From NCBI GenBank assembly GCA_944375715.1, contig CALWAP010000007.1, positions 1 through 63,017 of the forward strand: a stretch of DNA of 63,017 nucleotides. Reading direction: 5' to 3'. The stretch's first letter is position 1. Every line of letters begins with the position of its first letter. This document shows, one piece after another, positions 8,176-16,480 of the stretch. Made by a program: the position numbers and the translations under genes. This DNA is from an uncultured Clostridia bacterium. Its GTDB lineage: Bacteria; Bacillota; Clostridia; Oscillospirales; Butyricicoccaceae. The notes below the pieces were generated by a model that had not been told where the DNA came from, ran no database searches, and worked only from the letters and a program-made list of their open reading frames with translations.

Positions 8176-9252
8176 TTAGAGTATCATAAGCTCCTTGGGG
8201 AACTCTGTAAGGTTGCGCTTGCCCTCGGGAGCCAGGTACATCATATCCTCGATCCTTACTCCGCCCTTGCCGGGAATATATATGCCGGGCTCGATTGTTA
8301 TGACATTGCCCTGCTTGAAGGTGCCCTCATATGTCATGCTGGCCTTGGGGTTCTCATGGATGTTGAGACCGAGGGAATGGCCGAGGCCGTGGCGGAAATA
8401 CTCGCCGTAGCCCGCCTGGGCAATAACATCCCTGGCGGCCTTGTCAACAAGCCTGCACTCCTTGCCGACCTCAAGGGCTTCTATACCGGCCAGCTGGGCC
8501 TTTAAAACGATGTCATATATCTTCTTCATCTCATCGGTAGCGTACCCGACGGCAAAGGTCCTGGTCATGTCGGAGCCATAGCCGCCGCACTTGGCGCCGA
8601 AATCGATGGTGACAAAGCCGCCCTCTTCAATAACCTTGTGGGAAGGCTTGCCGTGAGGCATCGAGGTCTTTGTGCCCGAAATGAATATCATGCCGAAGCT
8701 GCCGCCCTCGGAGCCCTTTTTCTGCATGATATACGAAAGCTCGGCTGCCAGCTCATCCTCGTAAGCGCCGGCCTTTATCTTGGGGAGTATCTCGAAAAGG
8801 GAGCTTTCGGCAATTCGCTGTGCCTTTACAAGACACTCTATTTCCTGCTCGTCCTTGACCTCCCTCATGATTTCAAAAGCGTTGCCGACAGGCACAAGCA
8901 GGGCCGAAAGGGCTTCTCTATACATATTATAATCGTGCACCGGCATCAGCAGGTCCTCGAAAGCCAGAACCCTTATGCCGCATTCATCTATGACCTCCTG
9001 GGGGGTTTTGAAGGTGGGATAGGACCCCTCGGGCTGGACGACCTTATAGCCCAGAGGCTCCATGACGGCGGTAGCCGATTCTATATACCTTGAATCGGTA
9101 TAGCAAAATCCCCTGCCGTCGGCCGTTATGATGGCAAAGCCCTCCAGATGGGGAAATGTGGTTGCATACTGAAGGTTCTCCTGCCCCGTCAGCATGACGG
9201 CGTCAAAGCCCCGTTCCTTTACCATTGCGGCTATCTTTTCAAGTCTGCCCAT
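8176..9252 (-). CDS. M24-family Xaa-Pro aminopeptidase/dipeptidase
   Basis: 358 residues, creatinase-like N-terminal domain (about 1-125) then a pita-bread peptidase domain. The five metal ligands are visible: Asp in TIDFGAKCGG, Asp in YGSDMTRTF, His in RHGLGHSLGL, Glu in ITIEPGIY and Glu in VRIEDMMYL. Such enzymes release N-terminal residues before proline or split Xaa-Pro dipeptides. ATG 9252 follows GGAGGAAAAAAT and overlaps the end of the upstream gene by 22 bases. 96 bases separate it from efp; a joint link with proline-rich protein turnover is an attractive but unproven reading. Confidence 0.93.
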   Translation of the reverse strand: MGRLEKIAAMVKERGFDAVMLTGQENLQYATTFPHLEGFAIITADGRGFCYTDSRYIESATAVMEPLGYKVVQPEGSYPTFKTPQEVIDECGIRVLAFEDLLMPVHDYNMYREALSALLVPVGNAFEIMREVKDEQEIECLVKAQRIAESSLFEILPKIKAGAYEDELAAELSYIMQKKGSEGGSFGMIFISGTKTSMPHGKPSHKVIEEGGFVTIDFGAKCGGYGSDMTRTFAVGYATDEMKKIYDIVLKAQLAGIEALEVGKECRLVDKAARDVIAQAGYGEYFRHGLGHSLGLNIHENPKASMTYEGTFKQGNVITIEPGIYIPGKGGVRIEDMMYLAPEGKRNLTEFPKELMIL

Positions 9253-10118
9253 ATTTTTTCCTCCTCATTCAAATATTTAAAATATATGTTCTTCATTTCA
9301 AGGGCGTCAGTGTCCTGGGTACCCGCCGACTCGCATATGACCCTTGGGGCATACCCCCTTTTCGCCATAAGCCGTCCCAGGGGCGAGAAATCGGGGCCGT
9401 AAAGGCTGTCCTCAAAGGTAAGGTGCCTTACCTCCCCTCCCTTTGAATATTCTATCTTGCTGAAATGTATGTGCATGCTTTTTGCCCGTTCGGACCCCAC
9501 GATATCTTCTGCCATGTCCAGGGCACGGGCAAAATCCTCTTCTGAATTCATACCGCCAAAGGTCCGGCAGTTGAGATGGCCAAAATCGACACACGGCAAA
9601 AGCCTTTCCCTGAGCCTGCATAACTCCAGAACCTCTTTGAGATCACCCAGGACATTCATCTTGCCCATGGTTTCGACACACAGCGTTATCTCCGAAAGCC
9701 CATTCTGCTCCAAAGCCTCAAGGGCAAGGTCTATGTTCAAAAGGGTATTTTTAAAAGCCTCCTCCCTGCTCCTGCCCGAAAGGCCGCCGCAGTGCACCAC
9801 CACCCTGTCGCCCCCCATAAAAAAGCATGCCTGGGCCGACGCCAATATATATCCCACATTCTTCTCCATGCGCTGAGGCTCGTCAGAGGAAAGATTAATG
9901 AAATAAGGCGAATGCAGCGAAAGCCTTATACCGCATTTTTCGGCCTGCTTCCCCAAAGCAATACAAGCCTCTTTACCTATATTGACACCCCTGCCGCACT
10001 GATACTCAAAGCAGTCAAGGCCCATTTCTTTAAGATACCCGGGCATTTTAAGGGTGGTGCGGTATTTCAGGGAAAAAGCCTGCGGGCTTCCGGCCGGGCC
10101 AAAAAGGGCTTTTTCCAT
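9231..10118 (-). CDS. Endonuclease IV-like TIM-barrel protein
   Basis: 295 residues. The xylose-isomerase/AP-endonuclease 2 barrel is recognised by ordered metal-ligand motifs: LHSPYFINLSS (His), VVHCGG (His), LCVETMGK (Glu), CVDFGHLN (Asp and His), MHIHFSK (His) and VICESAG (Glu). These match the zinc ligands of endonuclease IV (Nfo), which cuts at abasic sites. The start abuts the yqeG stop (TAA then ATG). Whether it repairs DNA or acts on sugars is not decided by sequence, but the full ligand set favours an AP endonuclease. Confidence 0.85.
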   Translation of the reverse strand: MEKALFGPAGSPQAFSLKYRTTLKMPGYLKEMGLDCFEYQCGRGVNIGKEACIALGKQAEKCGIRLSLHSPYFINLSSDEPQRMEKNVGYILASAQACFFMGGDRVVVHCGGLSGRSREEAFKNTLLNIDLALEALEQNGLSEITLCVETMGKMNVLGDLKEVLELCRLRERLLPCVDFGHLNCRTFGGMNSEEDFARALDMAEDIVGSERAKSMHIHFSKIEYSKGGEVRHLTFEDSLYGPDFSPLGRLMAKRGYAPRVICESAGTQDTDALEMKNIYFKYLNEEEKIWADLKR

Positions 10119-10610
10119 TTATTTGCGCCGCCTTTCAAACCGGAAGGGCAGCTCCAAAAGCCGCCTTAAGGGGAAATACCAGAGATATGTGTCCTTTGAC
10201 CCGACCATCAGCGTCTTCATGCCGCTTCTCAGCCCCCCCAGGACATCGGTAAAGATCTGATCGCCCACTATGGCTATTTCCGACGGCCTGAGCTTAAGTT
10301 CCTCGGCAGCCTTGAAAAAGCCCTTTCTTGAGGGCTTTCTGGAGCGGTGGCGCCAGGCGCAGCCGATTTTTTTTGCAAAACTCTCGGTACGCGCAGGGCT
10401 TTTGTTGTTGGAAAGGACAAAAAGCTTTATGCCGTGCTCCTTCAGGCTGCCGATCCAGCCTTCCACCGCTTTGGTAAGCCCGGGGTCCTTGGTGCGTGCC
10501 AGGGTTCCGTCTATATCCAGAAGCAGGCCCTTTATCCCCATTTTTTTAAGCTCGGAGGGCGTTATTCTGGTAACATCCTTATATATCCTGTCGGGAAACG
10601 GAAAAATCAT
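10119..10610 (-). CDS. YqeG-type HAD-IIIA phosphatase
   Basis: 163 residues. The HAD nucleophile motif is LLLDIDGTLA (D32, D34), motif II is FVLSNN, and the late motif is AIVGDQIFTDVLGG. Length and order match the YqeG family, whose plant and yeast relatives dephosphorylate phosphatidylglycerol phosphate. With pgsA elsewhere in the window (58240) this could supply the last step of phosphatidylglycerol synthesis, an inference. First gene of the minus-strand cluster; ATG 10610 follows GGGAGGAG. Confidence 0.9.
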   Translation of the reverse strand: MIFPFPDRIYKDVTRITPSELKKMGIKGLLLDIDGTLARTKDPGLTKAVEGWIGSLKEHGIKLFVLSNNKSPARTESFAKKIGCAWRHRSRKPSRKGFFKAAEELKLRPSEIAIVGDQIFTDVLGGLRSGMKTLMVGSKDTYLWYFPLRRLLELPFRFERRRK

Positions 10611-10705
10611 CTATACTCCTCCCGCCGCGGCATAAAGCCCAACGGCGGCAATATACTTTTTATACGAATATATTTTATCACACAGCCCATAAGGGGGCAA
10701 GGATT

Positions 10706-11443
10706 ATGACGCCTCATATGAAAAGTTTTACCGTTGCGACACAAAATGACATAAGAAAAGCTGCATCTTTGGGTTTTCCCCTGGCCATGCTGACGGCCGA
10801 CCTTTCAAAAGGCCCGCCATTTTTCCCCCGCAGGGCGGCCCGCGGTGATATCCTGGGGATATACAAAAGCGGCGCCGGCATTAAAGCCGACCCCTCCTTT
10901 TTGGCCCGCGCCGCTGCCAGGGCAGGGTTTTCGGGCGCGCTTTTGGATCTAGGAGATGAAAACTCCCATGAAGCCTCGCTTATATGCCGTGCTCTTCTTT
11001 CGTCCGGCCTTACGCCGTATGTACCGGCAGAGCTGGCAGAGTGCAGCGAAAGATGCGCCCTTATCGTCCCCGGTGCAATAAGCGGAGGCAGCTTTGAGCT
11101 GATGCTGGAGCATTTCAAATCGTCCTTCCTCAAAAGGCCGCTGGCTTTGGATCTGGTCAGGACAAGGCATGAATTCACAATGCCCTCCAAAGAACCTTTC
11201 GGAAAGCTTGTACGCCGTGAGCGGTTTGCAAACCTGATGGAGAAATATCCCAGATCATATTTTTCCCCACAGCTTGTTTGCCGGTATATTACCTTCAAAG
11301 AGGATGGTAAACCGCGGTTTTTGATGTTTGACACACCCGAAACGGCGGCCCTGAAGGCCGATATGGCCCGGAAAGCCGGGTTTTCCGCATGTTTTGCGCT
11401 TTACGGCGAGTGGGGAGGGGACATACCTCTGATATTAGGATAA
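10706..11443 (+). CDS. Hypothetical protein, GH18-like C-terminal signature
   Basis: 245 residues, starting at ATG 10706 eight bases after a GGGGG site (ATG 10718 is a weaker alternative). No signal peptide. The final 50 residues (PRFLMFDTPETAALKADMARKAG..., ending GEWGGDIPLIL) resemble the last strand and helix of glycoside-hydrolase-18 barrels, where a Trp-x-x-Gly-Gly-x-Asp tail closes the sugar site. The classic GH18 catalytic DxxDxDxE motif is not visible, so enzymatic activity is doubtful. Possibly a degenerate, cytoplasmic spore- or wall-related barrel. Divergent from yqeG and followed by its own terminator. Confidence 0.6.
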   Translation: MTPHMKSFTVATQNDIRKAASLGFPLAMLTADLSKGPPFFPRRAARGDILGIYKSGAGIKADPSFLARAAARAGFSGALLDLGDENSHEASLICRALLSSGLTPYVPAELAECSERCALIVPGAISGGSFELMLEHFKSSFLKRPLALDLVRTRHEFTMPSKEPFGKLVRRERFANLMEKYPRSYFSPQLVCRYITFKEDGKPRFLMFDTPETAALKADMARKAGFSACFALYGEWGGDIPLILG

Positions 11444-11445
11444 AT

Positions 11446-11475
11446 GAAAGGACCCGGCATAAGCCGGGTCCTTTC
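11446..11475. terminator. Bidirectional terminator
   Basis: Perfect stem GAAAGGACCCGGC / GCCGGGTCCTTTC with loop ATAA between two convergent genes. The T-tract is short, so termination strength is moderate. Confidence 0.75.
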
Positions 11476-11489
11476 TATGGAACTTTAAA

Positions 11490-11684
11490 TCAGCAGCAGC
11501 AGTTGTTATTGCCGCAGCCGTCGCCGCAGTAACCCTCGGCGCAGCAGCCGCCCAGGCAGGTGGGGCCCCAGGCGTTGTAATGTACCCATACGATGACGAT
11601 GGCTATGATGACCACGATCCAGAAAGCCTGATAATTCTGGAAAAACCCGCCCATACAGGATCTGTTGTTATTGTTGCAACACAT
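11490..11684 (-). CDS. Cys/Asn-rich single-span membrane miniprotein
   Basis: 64 residues from ATG 11684, eleven bases after AAGGAGG. The N-terminus has C2, C3, C10 and an Asn run; residues 20-35 (WIVVIIAIVIVWV) form one membrane helix; the tail is packed with Cys (C43, C47, C48, C53, C57, C62-C64) and Gly/Asn. Eleven Cys in 64 residues. Longer in-frame upstream sequence lacks a second ribosome site. I do not recognise the family; small Cys-rich membrane or coat proteins occur in spore formers, but that role is only suggested. Confidence 0.7.
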   Translation of the reverse strand: MCCNNNNRSCMGGFFQNYQAFWIVVIIAIVIVWVHYNAWGPTCLGGCCAEGYCGDGCGNNNCCC

Positions 11685-11763
11685 AGAAGTTTTGACCTCC
11701 TTGAAAGATTTCTCAGTCCATATTACGCTCCTTGCGCCCATGTTGTGACTGAGCTTTAAAAAT

Positions 11764-11790
11764 AAAAAAGGCAGCCGAAGCCGCCTTTTT
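11764..11790 (-). terminator. Terminator of the M20 amidohydrolase gene
   Basis: On the minus strand AAGGCGGC TTCG GCTGCCTT followed by TTTTATT; one G-T pair in the stem. Confidence 0.75.
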
Positions 11791-11806
11791 ATGCTGCCTT
11801 TAAACG

Positions 11807-13141
11807 TTAGATATCCAGCTTGCCCCACTCCCTGAGGTACTGCTCCTTGGTCATGGGGGGCTTGCATGTTTCCTTGATGTGAAGGCCTTTCTGCGCGCCG
11901 CCGGCCAGAAGGTCAATGGCTGTGCAGGCCAGCGCCTTGGCCGCCACAAGATAGGCAAGGTCGCTGTCAACCATACGGTAGCTTTCACCGTGGAAGGTTC
12001 CCGAAGCCCCGCCTATATTGGCCTGGACGGCGGGCATAATGGCCTGGATATCGGCGCAGTCGGAAGATCCTCCGCCCCTTTCGGCGGAAGCCGGGGCCGC
12101 GTGTTCCTCACCCACCAGCATCACAAGGTTCTTATAAATGACATCCTCCAGCTCGGGATAGGATATGCCGGGCATATATCCGGGGATATCGGTTATTATG
12201 GTCTCGGCCCCCACGGCCATTCCGCCTGCCTCAAAGGCCCTTGTAACCTTGGCCGAGGCGTCCAGGATAGCCTGGGCCGAAGCGCCCCTGACGTATGTCT
12301 CGAGCCTGACGTCGGCAGGGATGACGTTTACAAGGTCGCCGCCCTTGGTCATGATGGGATGGACCCTTATATGGTCCTCATCCTTGAAGGTCTCCCTCTG
12401 GGCATGCATGGCCATAAGGCCTATTTCGGCAGCGTTCAGGGCGTTTATGCCCATATGGGGCGCGCCGCCGGCATGGGCTTCCTTGCCCTTATACTGAATG
12501 AGCTTGCCGACCATGCCATTGCCGACCCCGCCCGAGCGGGCCTTGATGGGGCTGTATGTCTCCTCGCCTTCAGTAGCCATAGTGTGCTGCATTATCATCA
12601 TGTCGATGTCGTCCATGACGCCCAGGGCAATAAATTCCTGTTTGCCGCCCAGAAGGGATATCTTGCCCTCGTTTTTAAGCTGGTTGCGGTATTCGATCTC
12701 GACATATTCCTCGGCAGGGACGGCCATGACGACAACATCGCCCGAAAGATCATTCATTATGTCGGTGTCAGCCAGAGCGCAGGCTACGCCGGCTATACCG
12801 GCTATCATGGCGTGATGGCCGCAGCAGTGAGCGGCGCCCGTAACGGGGTCGGCGGCCACATGTCCCGGAACGACGACGGCGTCAAGCTCGCCCATAATAG
12901 CGACCCTGACCTTGCTTTCCTTGCCTTTGAAAGGAGCTATAACACCGGTGATGCCCACCTTGTCCTTGTATGAAACACCCAGCCTGTCCAAAAACGAGGT
13001 GAATTTGGCGGCCGTTTTGAATTCCTTATATCCCAGCTCGGGCTCGCTGTAAATGCTGTCTCCCAAAGCCTTTATTTCGTCCGCGTGCCTGTCTATGGCT
13101 GCTATAGCCAGCTTTTTGAGTTCTTCTGCGCTTCTTGCCAT
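11807..13141 (-). CDS. M20D-family amidohydrolase (AbgB/aminoacylase-like)
   Basis: 444 residues from ATG 13141, which follows GGAGGAAACAAG; an in-frame ATG 45 bases upstream has no ribosome site. Signature elements: GELDAVVVPGH, the Cys-Gly-His-His metal motif in HCCGHHAMIAG, EEYVEIEYRN, QHTMA and the dimerisation-domain segment KEAHAGGAPHMGINALNA. This arrangement fits the M20D group that includes p-aminobenzoyl-glutamate hydrolase subunits and IAA-amino-acid hydrolases. It hydrolyses an amide bond of an N-acylated amino acid or folate fragment; the substrate is unknown. Single gene. Confidence 0.9.
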   Translation of the reverse strand: MARSAEELKKLAIAAIDRHADEIKALGDSIYSEPELGYKEFKTAAKFTSFLDRLGVSYKDKVGITGVIAPFKGKESKVRVAIMGELDAVVVPGHVAADPVTGAAHCCGHHAMIAGIAGVACALADTDIMNDLSGDVVVMAVPAEEYVEIEYRNQLKNEGKISLLGGKQEFIALGVMDDIDMMIMQHTMATEGEETYSPIKARSGGVGNGMVGKLIQYKGKEAHAGGAPHMGINALNAAEIGLMAMHAQRETFKDEDHIRVHPIMTKGGDLVNVIPADVRLETYVRGASAQAILDASAKVTRAFEAGGMAVGAETIITDIPGYMPGISYPELEDVIYKNLVMLVGEEHAAPASAERGGGSSDCADIQAIMPAVQANIGGASGTFHGESYRMVDSDLAYLVAAKALACTAIDLLAGGAQKGLHIKETCKPPMTKEQYLREWGKLDI

Positions 13142-13300
13142 CTTGTTTCCTCCAGCAAAATGATTTATATTTGTGTATATATGCATTTACTATACCATGT
13201 TAAAGTTCCCTTTACCATTCGCAAAACAAACCATACTGTCTTTTTCTTTTTGGAGAAAATGACATAAAAAAACTCCGGCATATTTTTTTGAAAAAAAGTC

Positions 13301-13329
13301 TTTACAAAATGCCTCCGGCTGTGTATAAT
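13301..13329 (+). promoter_or_regulatory. Promoter of the tRNA-Trp/Asp/Thr operon
   Basis: TTTACA (13301-13306), 17-base spacer, TATAAT (13324-13329), 15 bases before the first tRNA. Confidence 0.85.
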
Positions 13330-13344
13330 AAATAAGCGCCATGA

Positions 13345-13420
13345 AGGGGTATAGCTCAGTTGGTAGAGCAGCGGTCTCCAAAACCGCGTGCCGAGGGTTC
13401 AAGTCCTTCTGCCCCTGCCA
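13345..13420 (+). tRNA. tRNA-Trp (CCA)
   Basis: Cloverleaf with acceptor AGGGGTA/TGCCCCT, discriminator G and encoded CCA (13418-13420). The anticodon loop CTCCAAA places CCA at 13378-13380. First of three tandem tRNA genes. Confidence 0.97.
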
Positions 13421-13423
13421 TAC

Positions 13424-13500
13424 GGCCGTGTAGTTCAGTTGGTTAGAACGCTAGCCTGTCACGCTAGAGGTCGACGGTTCGAGCCCGTTCACGGTCGCCA
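13424..13500 (+). tRNA. tRNA-Asp (GTC)
   Basis: Acceptor GGCCGTG/CACGGTC (one G-T pair), discriminator G, encoded CCA. Anticodon loop CTGTCAC gives GTC. Confidence 0.97.
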
Positions 13501-13507
13501 TAATTAT

Positions 13508-13583
13508 GCTGTTGTAGCTCAGTAGGCAGAGCACGTCATTGGTAATGACGAGGTCGGCAGTTCGAATCTGCTCAACAGCTCCA
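13508..13583 (+). tRNA. tRNA-Thr (GGT)
   Basis: Acceptor GCTGTTG/CAACAGC, discriminator T, encoded CCA. Anticodon loop TTGGTAA gives GGT. Confidence 0.97.
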
Positions 13584-13585
13584 CT

Positions 13586-13615
13586 AAAGACACGCCTTTG
13601 GGCGTGTCTTTTTTT
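13586..13615 (+). terminator. Terminator of the tRNA operon
   Basis: Stem AGACACGCC / GGCGTGTCT with loop TTTG, then seven T. Confidence 0.9.
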
Positions 13616-13790
13616 ATCCCCTGGTACTCTGCGTCAATACGCAGGATAAATTTGCCTCCAATTACTTATTTTGTAACTTTTTTCAAACCTTTTGGATATA
13701 TACTTTTCACATGAATATTAAGTATCAAAAGCTTTTGAGGCAACATGCACATAAAAATATATATTTAAAAATTTACGGAGGTGAGACCGC

Positions 13791-15836
13791 GTGATGCCAG
13801 GCACTGAATCCGGCCGCGACATGCTTATAACAAGGGCCATCATTAAAAGCATACCCATAGCCGCGTACCTCAGGGATGCGGAGCTTAATTATCTCGGCTT
13901 TTCCCCCGCTTTTGCCGAGATGGCGGGCATCTGCGATTCCAAAAAAAACCATGAGATAAGCGGCCTTTCTGTTCTGGATGAGTACGACAGGTCATCCATT
14001 GCCGAAAACCGGGATACAAAAGCCGGCAGCACCGCACCCTTTGGCCCCGGCGGCATGCTTTTCAGCCGTTATGTTCTCAGGAACGAAAACGGAATACCCA
14101 TCGGAGTTATGGGTATTGCCGAACATGACCCCGACCAAATTTCATTGGGCCGCCTTTACCTCGATGCAGCTTTGTCCAGCAACAACCTGAGTTTTCTGGA
14201 ATACGATTTTTCGACCGGATGCCTTACAAAGGCGGGCGGCGGCCTTTCGCCATCGGGCGAATACCAGATAGGCCCTTTGCCCGACAGCCTTATAGAAAGG
14301 GGCTGCGTGCATCCTGACAGTGTTCCCGAATTTATCCGCGCCACCGAGCTGATGATTTCAGGTGCCGATGAATATGACGGGGTACTGCTGATCAGGATGC
14401 CCGGTGATGACAATTACCGATACAAACACATACACTGCACTGTTTCCCGCAGGCAAAGCGGCGAACCGAGAAAAATAGTGTGTCTGGCTGAGGATGTCAC
14501 CGAGCTTCAAAGGGCCATAATAAGCTATAAAAGGGAACTCGAATTGCGCACAAGCCTTGGCGATCCCAAGGTCTTTGCCTCGGTAATATTTGATCTGACA
14601 TCGGACAGTGTCGAACTCAAAAAATGGGAATATACCGAAGGCGCCTCGGCCCTGTCGGCCTGCGAGTTCATACGGCAGGCCTCGGCAATTGTTTCAGAGG
14701 AGAGCGCCAGGCAGCATATCCTCAAATATAACGTACATAAGCTCAGAGATGCTTTCAGAAGCAGCAGGCGCGATTTAATCTATGACTTTCTGTGCCGTCT
14801 GCCGAACGGCAAAAGCGGCTGGGCCAGGTGTATTTGCAGTTTCCTCATTGATCCCGAAAACGGGCATCTGATGATGCCCGGTGTCCTTAAAGACATAGAA
14901 AGCGACACTCTTTCGGCCCGGAAACTGCGCATGGCAGCCGAGCAGGACCCTCTGACAGGCCTTTTCAATCATGGTGCGACCTTAAGGCGCATCGAATCCT
15001 GGCTTAATGAAAACACAGAAGGGATCCATGCCCTTTTTATGATAGACCTGGACGATTTCAAACGTGTCAATGACACTTTCGGTCATATATGCGGTGACAA
15101 TGTAATAAAAGATATGTCAGCCGCCATAAAGCGCACCTTCCGCTCCAGCGACATAGTCGGGCGTGTCGGCGGTGACGAGTTCATGGCCCTGATGAAAAAT
15201 ATACCCGGCGAAGAGCAGGCACGCAAAAAAGCTTCGGACTTGGTTAGAGCCATGGAATATATCTGCATATCGAATGGCCGCTCTATGCAGCTTTCGGCCA
15301 GCGTGGGCGTTACGATATGCCGCGGAGGAGAAGATTTCGCCTCTCTGAGGGCCGGTGCGGACAACGCCCTTTATGCCGCCAAAAAAGCTGGCAAAAACCG
15401 TTTTTCGGTCACGGGCGCCCAGCTTGAAAATCCCATTTCAGAAAATCGTCAGTACGACTACAATATGATAGATCTGGGCTCAATGCTCAAAAGCTGCGGC
15501 TGCGGGATCATGTCGGTGGCCGAGGAAGACGGTACGGCCATTATCGAATATACAGGCTCCTCCTTTTTCTCGCTGATATTCCCCGACGCTTATTCCGGAT
15601 TTGACTTTTTTGATCATGTATCGCCCTCATGTCTGGATGATGTCAGGCAGGTCATGCTGTCTGCCTGCTCTGGCCAGATATCCAGCTGCCGGTTTAATCT
15701 TATGGCTCCCGACGGCGCCGAACTGCCCTGCACGCTGACGGCGTCACCTGTTTTGACCGGCGGCAAAAGCCGCGCCATATGTACGGTAAACGGACTCTTT
15801 CCTCCGTTCTTTCCGAATAGTGTGCAGACGATATAA
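13791..15836 (+). CDS. Diguanylate cyclase with PAS-like sensory regions
   Basis: About 681 residues; GTG 13791 and ATG 13794 both lie after GGAGGTGA (13777-13784), ATG having the better spacing. N-terminus resembles PAS domains (SIPIAAYLRDAELNYLGFSPAFAEMAG; a second fold around 120-240). A complete GGDEF domain follows (about 375-540): DPLTGLFN, then R451-x-x-D454 inhibitory site five residues before the G460-G-D-E-F464 active loop. It should make c-di-GMP from two GTP with product inhibition. Unusually a further PAS-like region of about 130 residues follows the cyclase domain. No membrane segment is evident, so it is probably a cytoplasmic sensor. No EAL domain nearby. Confidence 0.92.
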   Translation: MMPGTESGRDMLITRAIIKSIPIAAYLRDAELNYLGFSPAFAEMAGICDSKKNHEISGLSVLDEYDRSSIAENRDTKAGSTAPFGPGGMLFSRYVLRNENGIPIGVMGIAEHDPDQISLGRLYLDAALSSNNLSFLEYDFSTGCLTKAGGGLSPSGEYQIGPLPDSLIERGCVHPDSVPEFIRATELMISGADEYDGVLLIRMPGDDNYRYKHIHCTVSRRQSGEPRKIVCLAEDVTELQRAIISYKRELELRTSLGDPKVFASVIFDLTSDSVELKKWEYTEGASALSACEFIRQASAIVSEESARQHILKYNVHKLRDAFRSSRRDLIYDFLCRLPNGKSGWARCICSFLIDPENGHLMMPGVLKDIESDTLSARKLRMAAEQDPLTGLFNHGATLRRIESWLNENTEGIHALFMIDLDDFKRVNDTFGHICGDNVIKDMSAAIKRTFRSSDIVGRVGGDEFMALMKNIPGEEQARKKASDLVRAMEYICISNGRSMQLSASVGVTICRGGEDFASLRAGADNALYAAKKAGKNRFSVTGAQLENPISENRQYDYNMIDLGSMLKSCGCGIMSVAEEDGTAIIEYTGSSFFSLIFPDAYSGFDFFDHVSPSCLDDVRQVMLSACSGQISSCRFNLMAPDGAELPCTLTASPVLTGGKSRAICTVNGLFPPFFPNSVQTI

Positions 15837-15861
15837 AAAAGCTCCCTTTTGGGAGCTTTTT
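15835..15861 (+). terminator. Terminator after the diguanylate cyclase gene
   Basis: AAAAAGCTCCC TTTT GGGAGCTTTTT; symmetrical A/T flanks allow use from both strands. Confidence 0.85.
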
Positions 15862-15866
15862 CAATC

Positions 15867-16049
15867 TCATTTTTTATCCTGCTTATCCTGGGGGCGGGAG
15901 GCGTTAAACAAAAGCACCGCCATCAGGGCCGGTATAAAAGCAACCGAACCGCTGGTCTCACCCTTCATGTAGATAATGTATCCTACGCCGGCCAAAGCTC
16001 CCAGGGTGCACAAAGCGGCCAGAGCCAAAAACAGCTTTCTCTTATCCAT
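15867..16049 (-). CDS. Small two-helix membrane protein
   Basis: 60 residues from ATG 16049, preceded by GGAGGAAGAC; a TTG twelve bases further upstream would include the ribosome site itself. Two hydrophobic stretches (LFLALAALCTLGALAGVGYII and SVAFIPALMAVLLFNA, positions about 6-26 and 34-49) and a charged Lys/Asp tail. No recognised family. Confidence 0.7.
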   Translation of the reverse strand: MDKRKLFLALAALCTLGALAGVGYIIYMKGETSGSVAFIPALMAVLLFNASRPQDKQDKK

Positions 16050-16103
16050 GTCTTCCTCCAAAACCTTTTGGATTATTTTATCACAGAAAGCCTTTTAAGT
16101 AAA

Positions 16104-16129
16104 GAAAGGGGCGGAGATTTCTCCGCCCC
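16104..16129 (-). terminator. Terminator of the spore protein gene
   Basis: Stem GGGGCGGAG / CTCCGCCCC with loop of four, followed on the minus strand by TTTCTTT. Confidence 0.8.
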
Positions 16130-16137
16130 AACCCTTT

Positions 16138-16329
16138 TTACAGGGAGTTTTCAGCCTTTTCCACAAGCTTCTTGACCATCTGGCCGCCTATAGAACCGGC
16201 CTGGCGGGATGTCAGATCGCCGTTATAGCCTTCCTTCAGGTTGACGCCGACCTCCTTGGCCGACTCCATCTTGAAATTATAAAGGGCGTTCTTAGCCTCA
16301 GGGGAAAGCTTGGATTTGCTCGTTGCCAT
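16138..16329 (-). CDS. Alpha/beta-type small acid-soluble spore protein
   Basis: 63 residues. Both family signatures are present: the germination-protease cleavage region FKMESAKEVGVN (Glu-Ser-Ala, about residues 19-30) and GYNGDLTSRQAGSIGGQMV (about 34-52), matching SspA/SspC of Bacillus and Ssp proteins of Clostridium. These proteins coat spore DNA, switch it to an A-like form, protect it from UV and heat, and are degraded by GPR at germination. ATG 16329 follows AAAGGAG. Expression is expected from sigma-G in the forespore; I did not assign the promoter. Strong evidence that the host sporulates. Confidence 0.97.
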   Translation of the reverse strand: MATSKSKLSPEAKNALYNFKMESAKEVGVNLKEGYNGDLTSRQAGSIGGQMVKKLVEKAENSL

Positions 16330-16355
16330 TAAAGTTTACTCCTTTTTCTTCTTCT

Positions 16356-16402
16356 GCCTTTACCGCTTCCTGCTTTAGACAGGAAACGGTAAAGGCTTTT
16401 TT
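16356..16402. other. Stable hairpin with plus-strand T-tract in the spore-gene leader
   Basis: GCCTTTACCG ... CGGTAAAGGC (16356-16365 / 16387-16396) with an inner TTCCTG/CAGGAA stem and one mismatch; T6 follows on the plus strand. It has terminator shape on the plus strand, yet no plus-strand gene precedes it. On the minus strand it lies just upstream of the spore protein's ribosome site. Confidence 0.6.
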
Positions 16403-16480
16403 ATTCTAAGCGGCACGTTTTGGCCGCAATCCTATTATTTGACCTTCATGCCTTTGTATAACAAGAAAATAATGCCACAT

